Shown piece by piece: positions 1-11,999 of a DNA stretch of 64,000 nucleotides. A program made the position numbers and the translations under genes. Within the stretch, counting starts at the first letter, position 1. Each line of letters starts with the position of its first letter. Source of the DNA: Stichopus chloronotus (Eukaryota > Echinodermata > Holothuroidea > Aspidochirotida > Stichopodidae). Below the pieces are notes generated by a model. It did no database searches, had not been told where the DNA came from, and saw only the letters and a list, made by a program, of their open reading frames with translations. The stretch spans positions 18,445,911-18,509,910 of the forward strand of contig CM037843.1 in assembly GCA_021234535.1 (NCBI GenBank). The letters are read 5' to 3'.

Positions 1-788
1 TCACAATTTGACCCTTTGTGACCTTGGAACTCCATTAAAGACCAAATGGTGATACTACCACATATTGAATATGACATGTGTCAAAGTTTCCCATCTCGAG
101 AACTGATGTTTACGAGAATTCCTTAACGTGACCCTGTTGACTTCAGATGACCTTTGACCTTAACTTCACCAAAGATAAGAGAATTTTTGTATACTCAATG
201 AGATACACCTACATTCTAAATGGGGGATCTGCCAAAGTTTCCAAAGTTTTACTTCTTGAGATATCATGTTTACATTATTTTCACACTTTGACAGCTGTTC
301 ACCTTAAATGACCTTTGACTTCTACCAACATCACTAGGAATCTTGTAATCAATGTGGCACACTTACATACTAAATATGAGATTTGCCCAAGCTTCCCTTC
401 TTGAGATATATTGTTTACAAGGTTTTCACAGTTTGACCCTTGTTGACCTCAAATGACTTTTGACCTCAATTAAAAACAATAGAGTTCTCATACTCTATAG
501 ACACACCTACATATTTAATGTAACATCTGTCCAAGCTTCCCTTCTTGAGATATTGTTAGCAACATTTTCACAATCTGACCACTGCTGACCCCAAATGATC
601 TTTGACCTCCACCAAAAATAACAGGGTTCTTGTACTAAATGTGGCACACCTTCATACTACATGTGACATTTGTCCAAGCAACCCTTCTTGATATATAGTG
701 TTTACAAGGTTTTCACAGTTTGACAATTGTTGTCCTGCACACACCTACAACACCACATGATTAGAAAGGTTACAATTTCATCAAAACA
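1..788. repeat. Tandem ~145-160-bp repeat array, copy 1 (cut by window edge)
   Basis: Degenerate tandem units share the phrases TTTCACAATTTGACC, TGACCTTTGACC, GTGGCACACCTACATACT and CTTCTTGAGATAT. The array ends near 735 and is followed by a short CACACACC stretch and a tail (ATTAGAAAGGTTACAATTTC) matching the tail of the 3.4-4.3 kb copy. The left end is outside the window. More diverged than the second copy, so older. Confidence 0.85.
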
Positions 789-2413
789 AAAATTCGAGCA
801 ACATGATTTTTCTGTGGTTTATGAGCTGTGATGTCTACAAAGTGACATCGATCATATTGCTACATATCCTATTCTGACCTGTATTTTTTATAGTTTTTGA
901 ATTTTTTTGTTAAAGATTTGAGTTTTGAGTTCTTGTTAAAGATGACTCACTCAAAATATCTTTTTATAAAGATTCATTTGGCAGAGTCATGTGAGTGTTA
1001 AAATATGGAGTCCCTCCATTGTAAAGTATGCAAGATTATTTTCTCTCTTTAATTCCTTGCCAATATCACTATAGTGCCACGTAAACAGAGGACTCCTTGT
1101 AACAAATCAATTCACTCACACATCATCCAATTCTTTTACTTTGGCTTCGTCATGAGCTCTGATTCCATCTGCCTCATGGATAGCTAGTGAATGAGAAATA
1201 AAAAAAAAATTGGCATTGAATTTAAACCTATAGTCATTGAAATAAGTCTCAATTAAACAAAATGAAAACATTTTTCCTGACTAGGTATCAAACTTAAGCC
1301 TAAAGTTTTTCTGAGTCCTTCATTGTCTAATTGATGGACAGTAAAGGACTGATGGACAGCACAGTAAATTGATAGACAATCTTGGTTCTGAAACTGTCAA
1401 AAATGCTGACCTACAAAAGGGTCTTTTGATGTCTTTACATATTGAAATCACTATCAAATGAAGGTGAATGCAGAATTTTGGAAACATTGCTATCCTTTTA
1501 AAAGCAAGTCTAATTTTTCTCTGACCATCATTAGCAGGAATGCAAAACAATGTCAAGATTGGTTTTAGTTGGTTTTCAACCTTAGAACTGTAACTTTTTT
1601 CATAGATTTCAATAAAAAATTCTGTGATCAGTCAGGATAATCAACCAATGAACATTGTTTGCCACCTAGTTTGTAACTGCTGTTTGTAACCACTCAAAAC
1701 AAACCACGGAAAATAGATTGAATAGGTCTCGATCAATTTTAACTTTAACACAATAGGTAATACAGAGGTGTTGGTGGTCAATTTGTCATTTTATAGTCAT
1801 CATTTTTTTCAATGATCTGTGGTCAAAGTCCACTCAAACTCAAGGATAACAAGCTGACCGCAAGGTCAAACTCTCCTGGAGTGCATGACTCTTGGCATTG
1901 CCACCAGAATTTTGCTAAAACTTGAAAAATTTCCCACAAATCAAGATGATTACGAGGAGTCAGAAACTAGTTTGAAACCAGAGTATTCAATATTAAAACG
2001 ATAGAAAAGCAAACAATCAACCAAAAATATTATAAAGCAGTATGTGTCATGATTTATAGCAGATGGTCTTTTTTGCCAGACATCTTTTGTCAACAAATCA
2101 TTTAAGCTGGCTAGCATCCTGCATACTTTGCACAACATACAACCACTTTTACATACAAAACGTATAGCGTCACCATCTATGTGCGAGAATTCATCAAACA
2201 TGATTACAATAAGTCAAATTCTAATCTCTTTTTACCTGAGAATGCTGAGCTTACATCAATTGTGTCTAGCATGTTATTCCCTCAGTTGTTTAACAATTTG
2301 GAAGATCATTTCCTATAGGGTAAAAAATGCTTCTGTACAGTTAGGACCAATACTATCAATCTCAAAATGCATCAAACAACTTTATTCCAAAGATCATTAA
2401 ATCAAATACTCAC

Positions 2414-2486
2414 CAACTTTCATTTTAGTCCAGTTCTTTTCCAAATCTTTGTATCTTTCCATCGTCTTAACAATCCCGCTGTCCAG
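2414..2486 (-). CDS. Coiled-coil gene exon 11, last exon seen
   Basis: Acceptor ATGTCTACAG before 2486 and donor GTGAGT at 2413. It reads LDSGIVKTMERYKDLEKNWT then KMKV and leaves one base (G). No in-frame continuation was found between here and the left edge, so the next exon is probably outside the window. Confidence 0.7.
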
Positions 2487-5400
2487 CTGTAGACATAACG
2501 ACAGTTTTAACTTCATAGTTACAACCGCGGTCAAGCTCATGCAAAGTACAACAGAGTGGAGATAATTGGAATAAAACACAAAAATAGCATTCAAATTGCC
2601 ACACAAACTTGAAACTAGATATACTATTGTGTTTGACCTTTTTCATCTTCATAGTTTTATTTTTTTTTTAAGTTTCTAGAATTGTTCAATTAACAATCAG
2701 CACCCTAGAAGTATGTCAGTGTCAGATGCATGGTGGCTCACATCATAATTTTAAGCAAACTATATACAGAAAAAGCTTCAAAGTTTAAAGATCCACTATT
2801 AAAAATGATGCAAGTGAAACATTAGTGCATCATAATTGGTAGAACATCACACAAGCACTGGATTTGGACAAGTCTTACAATTCTGGGATACCGATATGTA
2901 GTGTGATAGTTTTGGTGTAAGTTTTTGTAGCATACCCTGTGTAATATTCTTAGAAGTTTCTAAGAATATTACACAGGGTATGCTACAAATAATATTTAAA
3001 AATTATACTTATAAGCATTTTGATATTTACCTCACTAAGGTTAGTTTCCATTCCATCTTTAATCTCTTCATATTGCCTCTCAAGTTTTACAAAAGTACCT
3101 TCCAGTTCCTTCCTGTAAAATGGACAATTCAAAGACTTAAGTAATTGAGCACATCAATGTATATTACAATCATTAGAGCATGATGCAAGGCACATAAAAA
3201 TATTACCAGCCATCACAGTATCATTCAAACCTCACAATATTAGAATCACAGTTTTGATACCTGATATTACTTAAAAAAAATCCAGTTGGTAATTTGTGTA
3301 ATTTGAAAAATGTTGTCAGTGAAATCAAATTCCTTGGAATATGTCACAGTCACTTCAAAAACCAGAATGCAGAAATGCATTGTGGTTTCGATGATCTATT
3401 TAAGAGAAATTTTTTTCTGAATCTGATATAATAGCATTAGTATGTGTCACATTTGTCACATTTTCACAATTTGACCCCTGTTGACCCCAAATGACCTTTG
3501 ACCTTCACAAAAAACGATAGGTTTCCTCTACTCAACATGGTACAACTACATACAAAACATGAGATCTCTACAAGCTTCCTTTCTTGAGATATCGTGTTTT
3601 CAAGGTTTTCACAACTTGACCCCTGATGACCCCAAATGACCTTTGACCCTACCATAAACAACAGGATTCTTCTTCTCAATATGGTACACCTACATACTAA
3701 ATATGAGATCACTACAAGCTTCCTTTCTTGAGATATCGTGTTTTCAAGGTTTTCACAATTTGACCACTGTTGACCCCAAATGACCTTTGACCTTCACCAA
3801 AAACAATAGGATTCTTCTTCTCAATATGGTACACCTACACACTAAATATGAGATCTGTCCAAGCTTCCTTTCTTGAGATATCATGTGTACAAGGTTTTCA
3901 CATTTTGACCCCTGTTGACCCCAAATGACCTTTGACCTCCACCAAAAACAATATGGTTCCTATACTTAATGTTGTACAACTACATACAAAACATGAGATC
4001 TCTACAAGCTTCCTTTCTTGAGATATCGCGTTTTCAAGGTTTTCACAATTTGACCCCTGTTGACCCTAAATGACCATTGACCTCCACCAAAAACAATAGG
4101 GTTCTCCTTCTCAATATGGTACACCTACATACCAAATATGAGATCTGTCCAAGCTTCCCTTCTTGAGATATCGTGTTTACAAGGTAGGGCGTCACGGACA
4201 TACATACACACACACAAACATACACACGCACGCACACACATACATACACACATATGCATGATTACAAAGGTTACGATTATCATCGAAACCAAAAAGACAA
4301 TGTTTGAGTCTCATTTTTGCATGCATTAATATTGATATCCATTCCCAATTGGTCTATGTGATTTCAAGCAATGGGGATTGACTGCTATGCTTTCTTGCAG
4401 AGTCTGAAGTTTGTAGGGACAACAAAAATGTCCAGACAATTTTCGTATTGAAATATCTGAAAGGTGAGTGTATAGTTGTCTTTTAGATTTTGTGACAGGC
4501 GATCTGTTCCCCAACTTTCCCTTCCCTGAAACACTGACAAAGAAGAAAAGTAGATAACCAGGCGCTTGCCAGTCCAGCTTAGGCAATGTGTATCCCTTCT
4601 AGCAACCTCTCTTCAGAAACAAAAATAGAACAAACACAAAATTACCGACAAGACATACACTGAAGTGCAGCATAATTCACCTAGTTTCCAATGGTCAAAA
4701 TTCTACTTTAAGAAAAAACATATTAGTACCCCATACAACACTGGGTGAAACTCATACTTTTGAAATGAAGATAGTTGCAATTGAAAACAAGTAAAAACTA
4801 CTTTTAATAAAGTCTCTTTTGATAAAGTCTCTTTGACATTGCTGACTTAATTTCCTCTCTTTATCCTATTCCCATTGGAAAACCAAAATATGCCACTCAC
4901 CCTTTCTCCCTGAGAATTTCGTTCTCTTTATCTTCATTGTTCAGTTGATCCAAAAATGACTTCTTTTGTGCCTCCATTCGAGCTTTTGAAGAATCGTATC
5001 TTTTAATACTCTGGAAAAATGCAAGCAAATAAAGCTTTCAACTGATAAAAGTAGTAATGAGATGCTTTCAGAACGAAATATCAATATTTTTCTGACCATG
5101 AGGGAAAATGTAAAATTGAATGTGAAAACAATATGTACACAAGTGCAATAAAATAAGCAATTAGGTCTAAATAATCCAGATAATCATGTTTAGCAGAGGA
5201 TGGAAGGGGGGGGGGGAGGTAGGGAGAGGCAGGAGACAGGGCTGGTTTGCTGATTCTGAAAAACTTGAACCACTTTTATAATCACCAACATCTATAATTG
5301 CAAAAATTAAGGTGTTAAAACAAATGTGTTAAACCTATTCTTGTGTCACAGAGAAGTCATATCATAGCTGATTAGGGCATTAAATGTGTAAATGTGTCCA

Positions 5401-8400
5401 ACGTAGTTAATCAGGATCTCCATCTGCTATCCTGCGCTGTGACCTTCACGTACTTGACTGCATAGGGAAATTAGGCAGTAAAAAACAAATGCTTGGCAAT
5501 AAAAAACAGTATCAACAAAAGTGAAGGGGGTCTGCAATTCTACTGTAACAGCAATCAATTATGCTTCTTCCCCTCATGGGTGCTGACTCAATACGTTTGA
5601 AGATATATTCCACGCTTACCCGTTTTATCTCTAAGAGTACATTTTCACTGTCGACCACCTCTTCCTGAAGGGTATCGACTTCCTTCCTCTTAGCAAGGTT
5701 GGCTTCCTTCTGTCTCTTAATCTTTTTGGTCGTCTCGTGCTGCAGAAAAAGACAACAAAGAGACTAATATCAACTACAGGTGCTTTATATGCACTATGAG
5801 AACAAAGAGAAAAAATTGAAGTCAATCTCCCAATCTGAATTCTGGCTGAGAAAATTGACAAAATTCCATCATAAAATCTAAGAAACCAGGAATATTGAAA
5901 AAGATTGTGAGTCAAACTGTGAGTTTATGAAAAAAAAATCCCTTTCTGTAATCATGCTGTAGAAAATATTGACACTAACCCATGCCACACAATGAGTTTA
6001 CAAACCAATGCAAATCCAACCAAACATGCTGCCATCTCCATGAAAATTACGTGTTACGTGTTTTGTGATGCATTTCCTGTATATTGCTTCAAGACTCTGC
6101 AGCAAAGGTTTACATCACAAAATTCTTGTGTTCAGCTAGGGGAAAAAGAGATTATGCAAAGAAATCTTAAGATCGCAAGAGATAAAATAGTCACATACCA
6201 CAGCTTGCTTTAGTCTCTTTTTCTCTTGTCTTGCATCAGCTCTTTCCTGGATCATATCTTCCTTCAAAATCACAATTCCTGTCTCCAGGTCAATTATCTG
6301 TTTGGATAAATGACAACCTTAGGGGTAATTATGATCACACTGTTCCACAATATTGTAAGAGTAAAAGTATGCTCAGTATCGTTGTTGCAAGCGTAATTAT
6401 TTCTTTTTGTGTTAAGCCAGCTGTGTGTTTGCAGCTGTATGTATGTGTGTGTTATGTCAGTTATTTTTATGTTAATTAGCTGAGTTGTCCTTGTAAGTTG
6501 TAGAGGACTTAGATGTCATTCTGTTGTTTGATTTCAGTTGGAGCACGAAGTACAATACAAGCAATGCACGCAACCCATCGTGCCTCTTCTATTTTTCTTG
6601 TAGTTGTGTTACCACTCTAAGTTCGCCCAGTTAAGTTCTATTTCCTCTGCACATATTCATGGACAACGCCCTACTAGACCTACTGTACAGAGTCAGAATC
6701 CACGAGAAACGCCTTCGAAAGGCCCCACGTTGCAATATCATTGGTCTCATTTTCTCTTCTGATCACTGGATCAGACTAGCACAAGCTCTGTGAAAATGTT
6801 ATTCACATATTCTTGTGGAAGTGCTTTCCAATTTCATTCTAATCAATAATTTATATCTCATTCCCTGTTTGCAGAAAGCTTCACACAAAGACAATTTCTA
6901 ATTACGAATGTTCTCTGAGCAAAGGAGTTCTAATGAAGCAAAGCTGTAATAATCATGAAAAGTAATTTTCTTCCTGGTTACCATTTTGAAATGAACATAT
7001 CGCCACAGGATCATCCCAAAACATCAATTCATTGTAGAACATATTCATAATCAACTGTTAAACATGACAATGTGCTGTTCACTGATCTTCACAGCTCTTG
7101 AAAAGAAAACTAGATAAATCTGAATGGCATATATTCGATAACCATTTTCTCAATTATGCCTGGAAAATTTTGGGAATATTTGTAAATAAAATTTTTGCAA
7201 AATATCATTTAGCTGAAGAAAGTAAAAATGATTCAAATGATTTTTAACACAGGAACTTGTCACTTGAAGTAAAACTTTTCCCTCATAATCCAAAGTAGTT
7301 GCAGTTTTAACTGTGAACACAGGCAAAGAGACTTCAATCCACAAAAGTATTAAACTGGTGAATTAAACCACTTAAAGTGATAAAGGACAAAAGATTTACA
7401 AAACAAAGAAATTATGAATGGAAAAATAGAAAAATGTATTTTTTGTAAAGTGGATGAGCAATATTTAAAAAGCAGTAGCAAGAACAGCATGCAATCTTTT
7501 GCATAAATTATACAACATTTTAAGGGAGTTAATGCAGAACCTTTACTGCATCTGCAATTTGTAACTAAAAAATAAAGAAAGAATTCAGGTACTTAGAAAG
7601 GTAATTACCCTCTTTACACCAATTGCAATGACTGATAAACATAAAATAAAAACTAATATCATACCTTTTGGTTGGTTTCTCTCAGTTTATCCCTCGTTTC
7701 ATTCAATGTTATTTGTTTCCTGAAATAATGCACACAGTTGAAAGCAGGTAAAGATGTTTTCTTGTATGCAAAACTGTTTCAAGTGAACACACTGCTTACA
7801 AATATGGGACATAACTTCAACTTAAAGACGTACTGAATAGCTTATGCTACAAATTTTGCTAATTGTTTGAGAAATCAAAACCAAACCAAAACTGTACATT
7901 CATGAGCAATGGTAGTTGCACTCCTCACAATGTGCAAATACTGTTTCTAAATGTGGTGTGATTAATAACACATTAAAAGATAACAGTATAATCACCACTT
8001 TAGCAACTAAGAGAACACACTGTCAATATTGTGATGTAGTCTGCAAACATAGAAAAAAAATGTCAAGTTCTTGTTTCTACTTTATGACTAAAACATCCAT
8101 TTACCCACTGGCATAGGCTGATGACATTGACGTTCATTTCTTTACTTCACAGATCTGTTTAGCCACCATTAATTTCCAATCAGATTGGCTCAATCTTCAA
8201 GTTGCAACCCTGTGGCATGTTCTCAAAATATGAGGCAAACCATCATTGAATAATGGGTGACTGTCAAACCAATAATGACGTTGGCAAACACACTCTTACA
8301 CAGTTGAAGTATGATTGCTACTGTATGGTGACTGAAAAATGGCACAGGGAAATAATATCCACAGATAGATCCTCATCTCTATGATATCAACAAAAGTAAG

Positions 8401-11400
8401 AAATCTTATTGTCCCTACAATTTTCATGAAATTTTGAAGGATTCCACACAGGCCTCTTTTGTACCATCATCCACTGTGATTGCATTTTGACTGGTAGGCA
8501 TAAAAATACAGATGTAATCATGACCATTATGAGATTAATTCATGTTGCCATGGCTTTCATACTTTAATCTATTTTACATGTACTTTTCAGTAAAAGCAAA
8601 GACAATACATACCCTGCTTTATCTGCCATTCTTTGATTTAATTGTGCAATAACTTCTTCATGTTGTCTTCGTACCAAGTCTCTTTCTGGACTGTGAGATT
8701 AAAAGTTACATGGTGGTAAATTGTTTGAAGACAGTCACTCATCACCTCAGCTACATTTTGCATAAGAGGTAAGCAAAATTCTCAATTGATTCTGCTCTTT
8801 GTCTGACAGCAAATTTAAAAAATGAAGAATAGCTCATATTACACAGCATGCACAGCAGCAAAGAATTTTGATCACACATGTGGTCCTTGTATGCTCACCA
8901 CGATATGTGGCACTTAAACTAGGATTGTGTTTGCACAAGATGGAGTTTTAGACAGGCTGAGGGGCTTGACATAAGTGGTTGGGTGAAATGGAACAATCTG
9001 GGGTGATGGGTACCTGCCTTTAGGAAAAAACTTCGAACTGACCTCAATCAAGAAGCAGAAATACAAAAATGGATTGTTAGTCAACAGTATATACACTGAT
9101 GTCTAACTATTGGTTATATGGAATCAATGAATGACAAGATTAATAATAAGCACATACAAGAGTAAGTTTTTTGCAGATGGTTAATAACTCTATAAAAGTG
9201 AAGCACATATTAAGGTAATGCAAAAGGTAAGCACGTCAGCAGATGATGATAGCAAAAGCACAAAATGTTCATATGTATATATATACACACAGCTATCAAG
9301 CCATCTGCACATATTCAAGACTTACTGTAAGACTGCATTCTCTTTGCTCAACTGCCTTTCCTTTTCCTCTTGAGATTCAATTTCAGCGTTTAGGTCTTTC
9401 AGTTTCTCCTGGATTGAGAACAAAATTGTCTTCATTTGGTGCTCAGATTATTTTTTATTCTAATAGTTGCATATACTAATCTACAGTAAAAGCCACTAAA
9501 CAGTTGCGTATATACAAATTACTACAAATAATTGATTCATTTGGAACACTATGACTATATTTGCATACATACATTTTAAAATGGTATGGTATTGTTTGCA
9601 ACAATGCTATGTATTTGCATATCAGAATTACTGAAAAGAGGAATGTATTGCCCATGAGGATTTCCCATACTGTATTGCAATCCTGAGCTTGTCATTTCTT
9701 GATGTTGTACAAAGTGCAAGAAAAGCAATCATGTCACTGCAATCATTACCTAGTTCTGATGTTGAATTTGATAATGAATAGCCCTTTGTCAAACAAACAA
9801 ATCAGTGTCACTTCTGAACTTACAGTGCAATAGTCTGTCTGAAGTATTTCTTTTATTTTTTTTTTCATTTGCACTCTCATCAAGCCAAACAATAAACCAG
9901 TCCTTAAACCAGTAATGCTTTCGATACATTCGATGAAGCATTATAGTCTACTTAGTTATGTACTTGATGAAACTAGCCTGTAAAGTCTTAAGTTCTTCTG
10001 CATTGGAATGTCTTGCTGACTGTAGTGCCTCTATAATTTCCTTCTCTATCTCTCCTGGGAAGAATTGAAGTTTGTGTCTCAATAAACTGGAATGAATAGT
10101 CTCAGTTTCCAAAAGAGTATGTAATTTCACTCTCTCCTCATCCTGCAAAGAAAACATGGGTTTTTAAATGTTATATGTTAAATGTTATGTTTCGTATGCC
10201 TTATATGTTGCATTTTTTAACATGGAGACACTTCAAAGCTGAAAAATTGCTCCACTGGTGATGCTGGCCCCTGATTTTATGAACAACTGGTTGGTGTCAG
10301 CTCCAGTGATCAATGAGAAAGGAGTCTATGGTGCCAAAGAAACCACAGTAAACCAACTTACCAGCGACTTAAGTGCAGCAGCTACTTCTGTAATCTTGTC
10401 AATGTCGGTCTCTTTAAATCCAAATTCTGCACTCTTCATTCTTTCCCCTGTTGAATGTGGGTAAACAATTAATTGGTTTATGAATATGTGTGACATAAGG
10501 TGAATGGGTATTTGTTATTATGTTTGCAACAGGAGAATTAACATACCGATCTCAGGGTGCATCAGTAATGAAAAAGCATCCATTATCGGATCCTTCCTTT
10601 TAATTTATAAATTAAAGGCAGTCACTCATCTCCCCAGACAGTTCAAATTCCCAAACCAATACCACGTCCCTCCCACAGTCTGCCTTAAACTCCTCCACAT
10701 GTGAAGTCAAAACAATGGGCCCCTGTGTATGTTGTGTATTTTCCCAAGCTGAAGAGGGACATAACTTTTTGAGAGTCAACTGGGGAGGGTTGTTTGCCAT
10801 ATATGTAAGCCTTTGAGTGAGTTACTGATGCTGAATTTTGATGTTTTATGTTTTAAATGGTCACCACAAACAGCTTTATGGGCAATCTTATCAGCTATAT
10901 CACGATATAGTTAAGATGTACCATTTAGTTGTTATTTGTAATGAAAGTCCTGTATGAATCATTTTTGTTGATATTGGGAGTATTTTGTAGCAACGCTTAA
11001 TTGGATTAAAAATTTATGTTAACTGTGCGAGTGTTGTGATGTGGAGGGTAACATAACGCACATCCATGGAAATCCTATACTTTACTAGATGGAAGTATTA
11101 TTCCAAAATACAAAAAAGGCCCACACTGGAGGGTCACATGCTGCGGGAATGTAATCTAACAATGAGTATAAAAAGTTTGTGCACCCTAATCTTTTACTGC
11201 CCATGTACAAAAGAACATAATTTCACCTCAGCCATATGAAATAAGAAGTTATTAAAAGACATCACAAATTTTCTGCATTTGAGGAGCAAATCACTGGACA
11301 GTTACTCTGGTACAACTGATGAAATGTCTCAGTTAGTGGCATAGTACTGTATAGTGTACGTTGGGTGATGTACGCGTCGTTTATTCAAATTATTGCTGGT

Positions 11401-11988
11401 GCTATTATTAAGCGCGAATGTATGAAACTATTACAACTACCATACCAAGTCGTTCCTGCGGCACGTGACCTGCCATGCTTCGGACGGTTTGACGCCATTT
11501 TGTTCATTGGCACCCTACTTCCACCTATGAGGAGTCTGATTTCTATGCACACATCTCTGTTCAAGGGCTAAGACTAGGTAGGGCATAACCCTGCTTCTTT
11601 GATGGGCAAAGCCATATGGTAATATTTTGCTTTCACTTGCTAAGCGAATGGACATTCAAGAACTGAAGACGCATTCTAAGCTAAGCTCATACTACACTTA
11701 CTCCTGAACAGTAAACAAGTGGGGTGGTGGGGCCTCACCCCAACTCATGGTCATGTATTCATACTTAGGCCTAACCTATTGCTATTGTTAGTTAATTATA
11801 ACTGTCTCGTGAAACAGGTATAGCGAAGACCAACATGCCTTACATACACTACACTGTAGTTGGTCTGTATAGTTAGTAAGAATGCTGGTTTCGAGAAACG
11901 CAACCTGTTAGTCTAACTTACCGAGTTCGTGTAGGTGCTGCAGCGTGACGTTCACAGAATCACTATTTTTGTTGTCCTTTGGCTTCAT
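2414..11988 (-). CDS. CCDC175-like coiled-coil protein, 5' part of gene (11 exons, partial)
   Basis: Exons in transcription order are 11988-11922, 10447-10362, 10142-9978, 9408-9326, 8690-8613, 7719-7665, 6297-6199, 5739-5620, 5010-4901, 3112-3031 and 2486-2414. All acceptors are AG and all donors but one are GT. The phases agree, so they join into 339 residues without a stop, leaving one base of the next codon. The product is highly charged, rich in Glu, Lys, Gln and Leu, with no signal peptide or membrane segment, as expected for a long coiled coil. A block near residues 50-105 (LLETE, then AR, then EEL) and a later NETRDKLRE/MIQERADARQEKK stretch align by memory with vertebrate CCDC175, a poorly known coiled-coil protein of roughly 800 residues. 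If so, the window holds about the first 40%. The rest must lie beyond the left edge; I found no further exon in 1-2400. Gene reality is well supported; the family name is moderate, since coiled coils resemble each other. An IFT or cilia coiled-coil protein is an alternative. Confidence 0.72.
2924..2989. repeat. Perfect palindrome, 32-bp arms and 2-bp loop
   Basis: The left arm 2924-2955 is the exact reverse complement of the right arm 2958-2989; only GT separates them. It lies in the intron between exons 10 and 11 of the coiled-coil gene, about 40 bp downstream of the exon 10 donor in transcript sense. In RNA it would form a 32-bp stem, but the 2-nt loop is too tight for an ordinary miRNA precursor. 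Confidence 0.95.
3031..3112 (-). CDS. Coiled-coil gene exon 10
   Basis: Acceptor CCATTTTACAG before 3112 and donor GTAAAT at 3030. It completes a Gly codon and reads KELEGTFVKLERQYEEIKDG then METNLSE, ending in phase 0. 82 nt. Confidence 0.75.
3384..4290. mobile_element. Inverted-repeat element filled with ~145-bp tandem units, copy 2
   Basis: GGTTTCGATGAT at 3384-3395 is repeated in reverse complement at 4279-4290, and CATTGT occurs just outside both. Between them are five tandem units of about 145 bp (the TGACCTTTGACC phrase, or its variant, lies at about 3492, 3638, 3781, 3926 and 4071). A CA-rich microsatellite (about 4198-4255) and the tail GATTACAAAGGTTACGATTA follow. No coding capacity, so non-autonomous. 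Pearl-type elements of bivalves have a comparable layout (tandem core plus microsatellite), but homology is not shown. It sits in the intron between exons 9 and 10 of the coiled-coil gene. I could not fix target-site duplications. Confidence 0.75.
4198..4255. repeat. CA/CATA-rich microsatellite
   Basis: An irregular run of CACACA, CATACA and CGCACG between the last tandem unit and the tail of the inverted-repeat element; part of that element rather than independent. Confidence 0.85.
4901..5010 (-). CDS. Coiled-coil gene exon 9
   Basis: Acceptor ATTTTTCCAG before 5010 and donor GTGAGT at 4900. 110 nt starting in phase 0 with SIKRYDSSKARMEAQKKSFL and ending ENEILREK plus two bases. Confidence 0.78.
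5620..5739 (-). CDS. Coiled-coil gene exon 8
   Basis: Acceptor TTTCTGCAG before 5739 and donor GTAAGC at 5619. Exactly 40 codons in phase 0, beginning HETTKKIKRQKEANLAKRKE and ending NVLLEIKR. Lys/Glu-rich helix. Confidence 0.78.
6199..6297 (-). CDS. Coiled-coil gene exon 7
   Basis: Acceptor TATCCAAACAG before 6297 and donor GTATGT at 6198. Exactly 33 codons in phase 0: IIDLETGIVILKEDMIQERA then DARQEKKRLKQAV. Strong heptad pattern with alternating charge. Confidence 0.75.
7665..7719 (-). CDS. Coiled-coil gene exon 6 (55 nt)
   Basis: Acceptor CATTATTTCAG before 7719 and donor GTATGA at 7664. It completes a Gly codon and reads KQITLNETRDKLRETNQK, ending in phase 0. It is too short to stand out as an ORF and is found only through frame continuity. 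NETRDKL is one of the stretches that recalls CCDC175. Confidence 0.7.
8613..8690 (-). CDS. Coiled-coil gene exon 5
   Basis: Acceptor AATCTCACAG before 8690 and donor GTATGT at 8612. It completes a split His codon, then reads PERDLVRRQHEEVIAQLNQR and MADKA, leaving GG for the next exon. 78 nt. Confidence 0.72.
9326..9408 (-). CDS. Coiled-coil gene exon 4
   Basis: Acceptor CTCAATCCAG before 9408 and donor GTAAG at 9325. The 83 nt start in phase 0 and leave two bases (CA). It encodes EKLKDLNAEIESQEEKERQL followed by SKENAVL, a clear heptad-rich helix. Confidence 0.75.
9978..10142 (-). CDS. Coiled-coil gene exon 3 (probable GC donor)
   Basis: The acceptor TTTCTTTGCAG precedes 10142. The frame is open well past the exon to a TAG at about 9949. 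The GT sites within this open stretch would join exon 4 in a frame that stops within about 25 codons. Ending after CAG at 9978, with the intron starting GCTAGT, keeps phase 0 to exon 4 and gives 165 nt (55 codons). The peptide includes DEERVKLHTLLETE and FPGEIEKEIIEALQSAR, the stretch most like CCDC175. The right edge is therefore less certain than the left. Confidence 0.6.
10362..10447 (-). CDS. Coiled-coil gene exon 2
   Basis: The acceptor is TTCAACAG just before 10447 and the donor GTAAG starts at 10361. It adds 86 nt, which completes the split Gly codon and ends in phase 0. The peptide (ERMKSAEFGFKETDIDK, then ITEVAAALKSL) is helical and Ala/Lys/Glu-rich. Confidence 0.65.
11922..11988 (-). 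CDS. Coiled-coil gene exon 1 with start codon
   Basis: ATG at 11988-11986 opens MKPKDNKNSDSVNVTLQHLH and runs to a CTTAC-type donor (GTAAG on the minus strand) at 11921. One base of the last codon is left over and is completed by GG of the next exon. The Lys/Asp/Asn-rich start has no signal peptide, so the protein is expected inside the cell. I chose this Met because it is the only one in the open stretch before the donor; a 5' UTR exon further upstream cannot be excluded. Confidence 0.62.
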
Positions 11989-11999
11989 GTTGTCTTTCT

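Noticed and set aside
2924..2989. microRNA precursor
   Set aside because: The arms are perfectly complementary and the loop is only two bases, unlike animal precursors, which have mismatches and larger loops.
3440..4190. CRISPR-like array
   Set aside because: The window is eukaryotic, units are ~145 bp with no conserved short repeat alternating with unique spacers.
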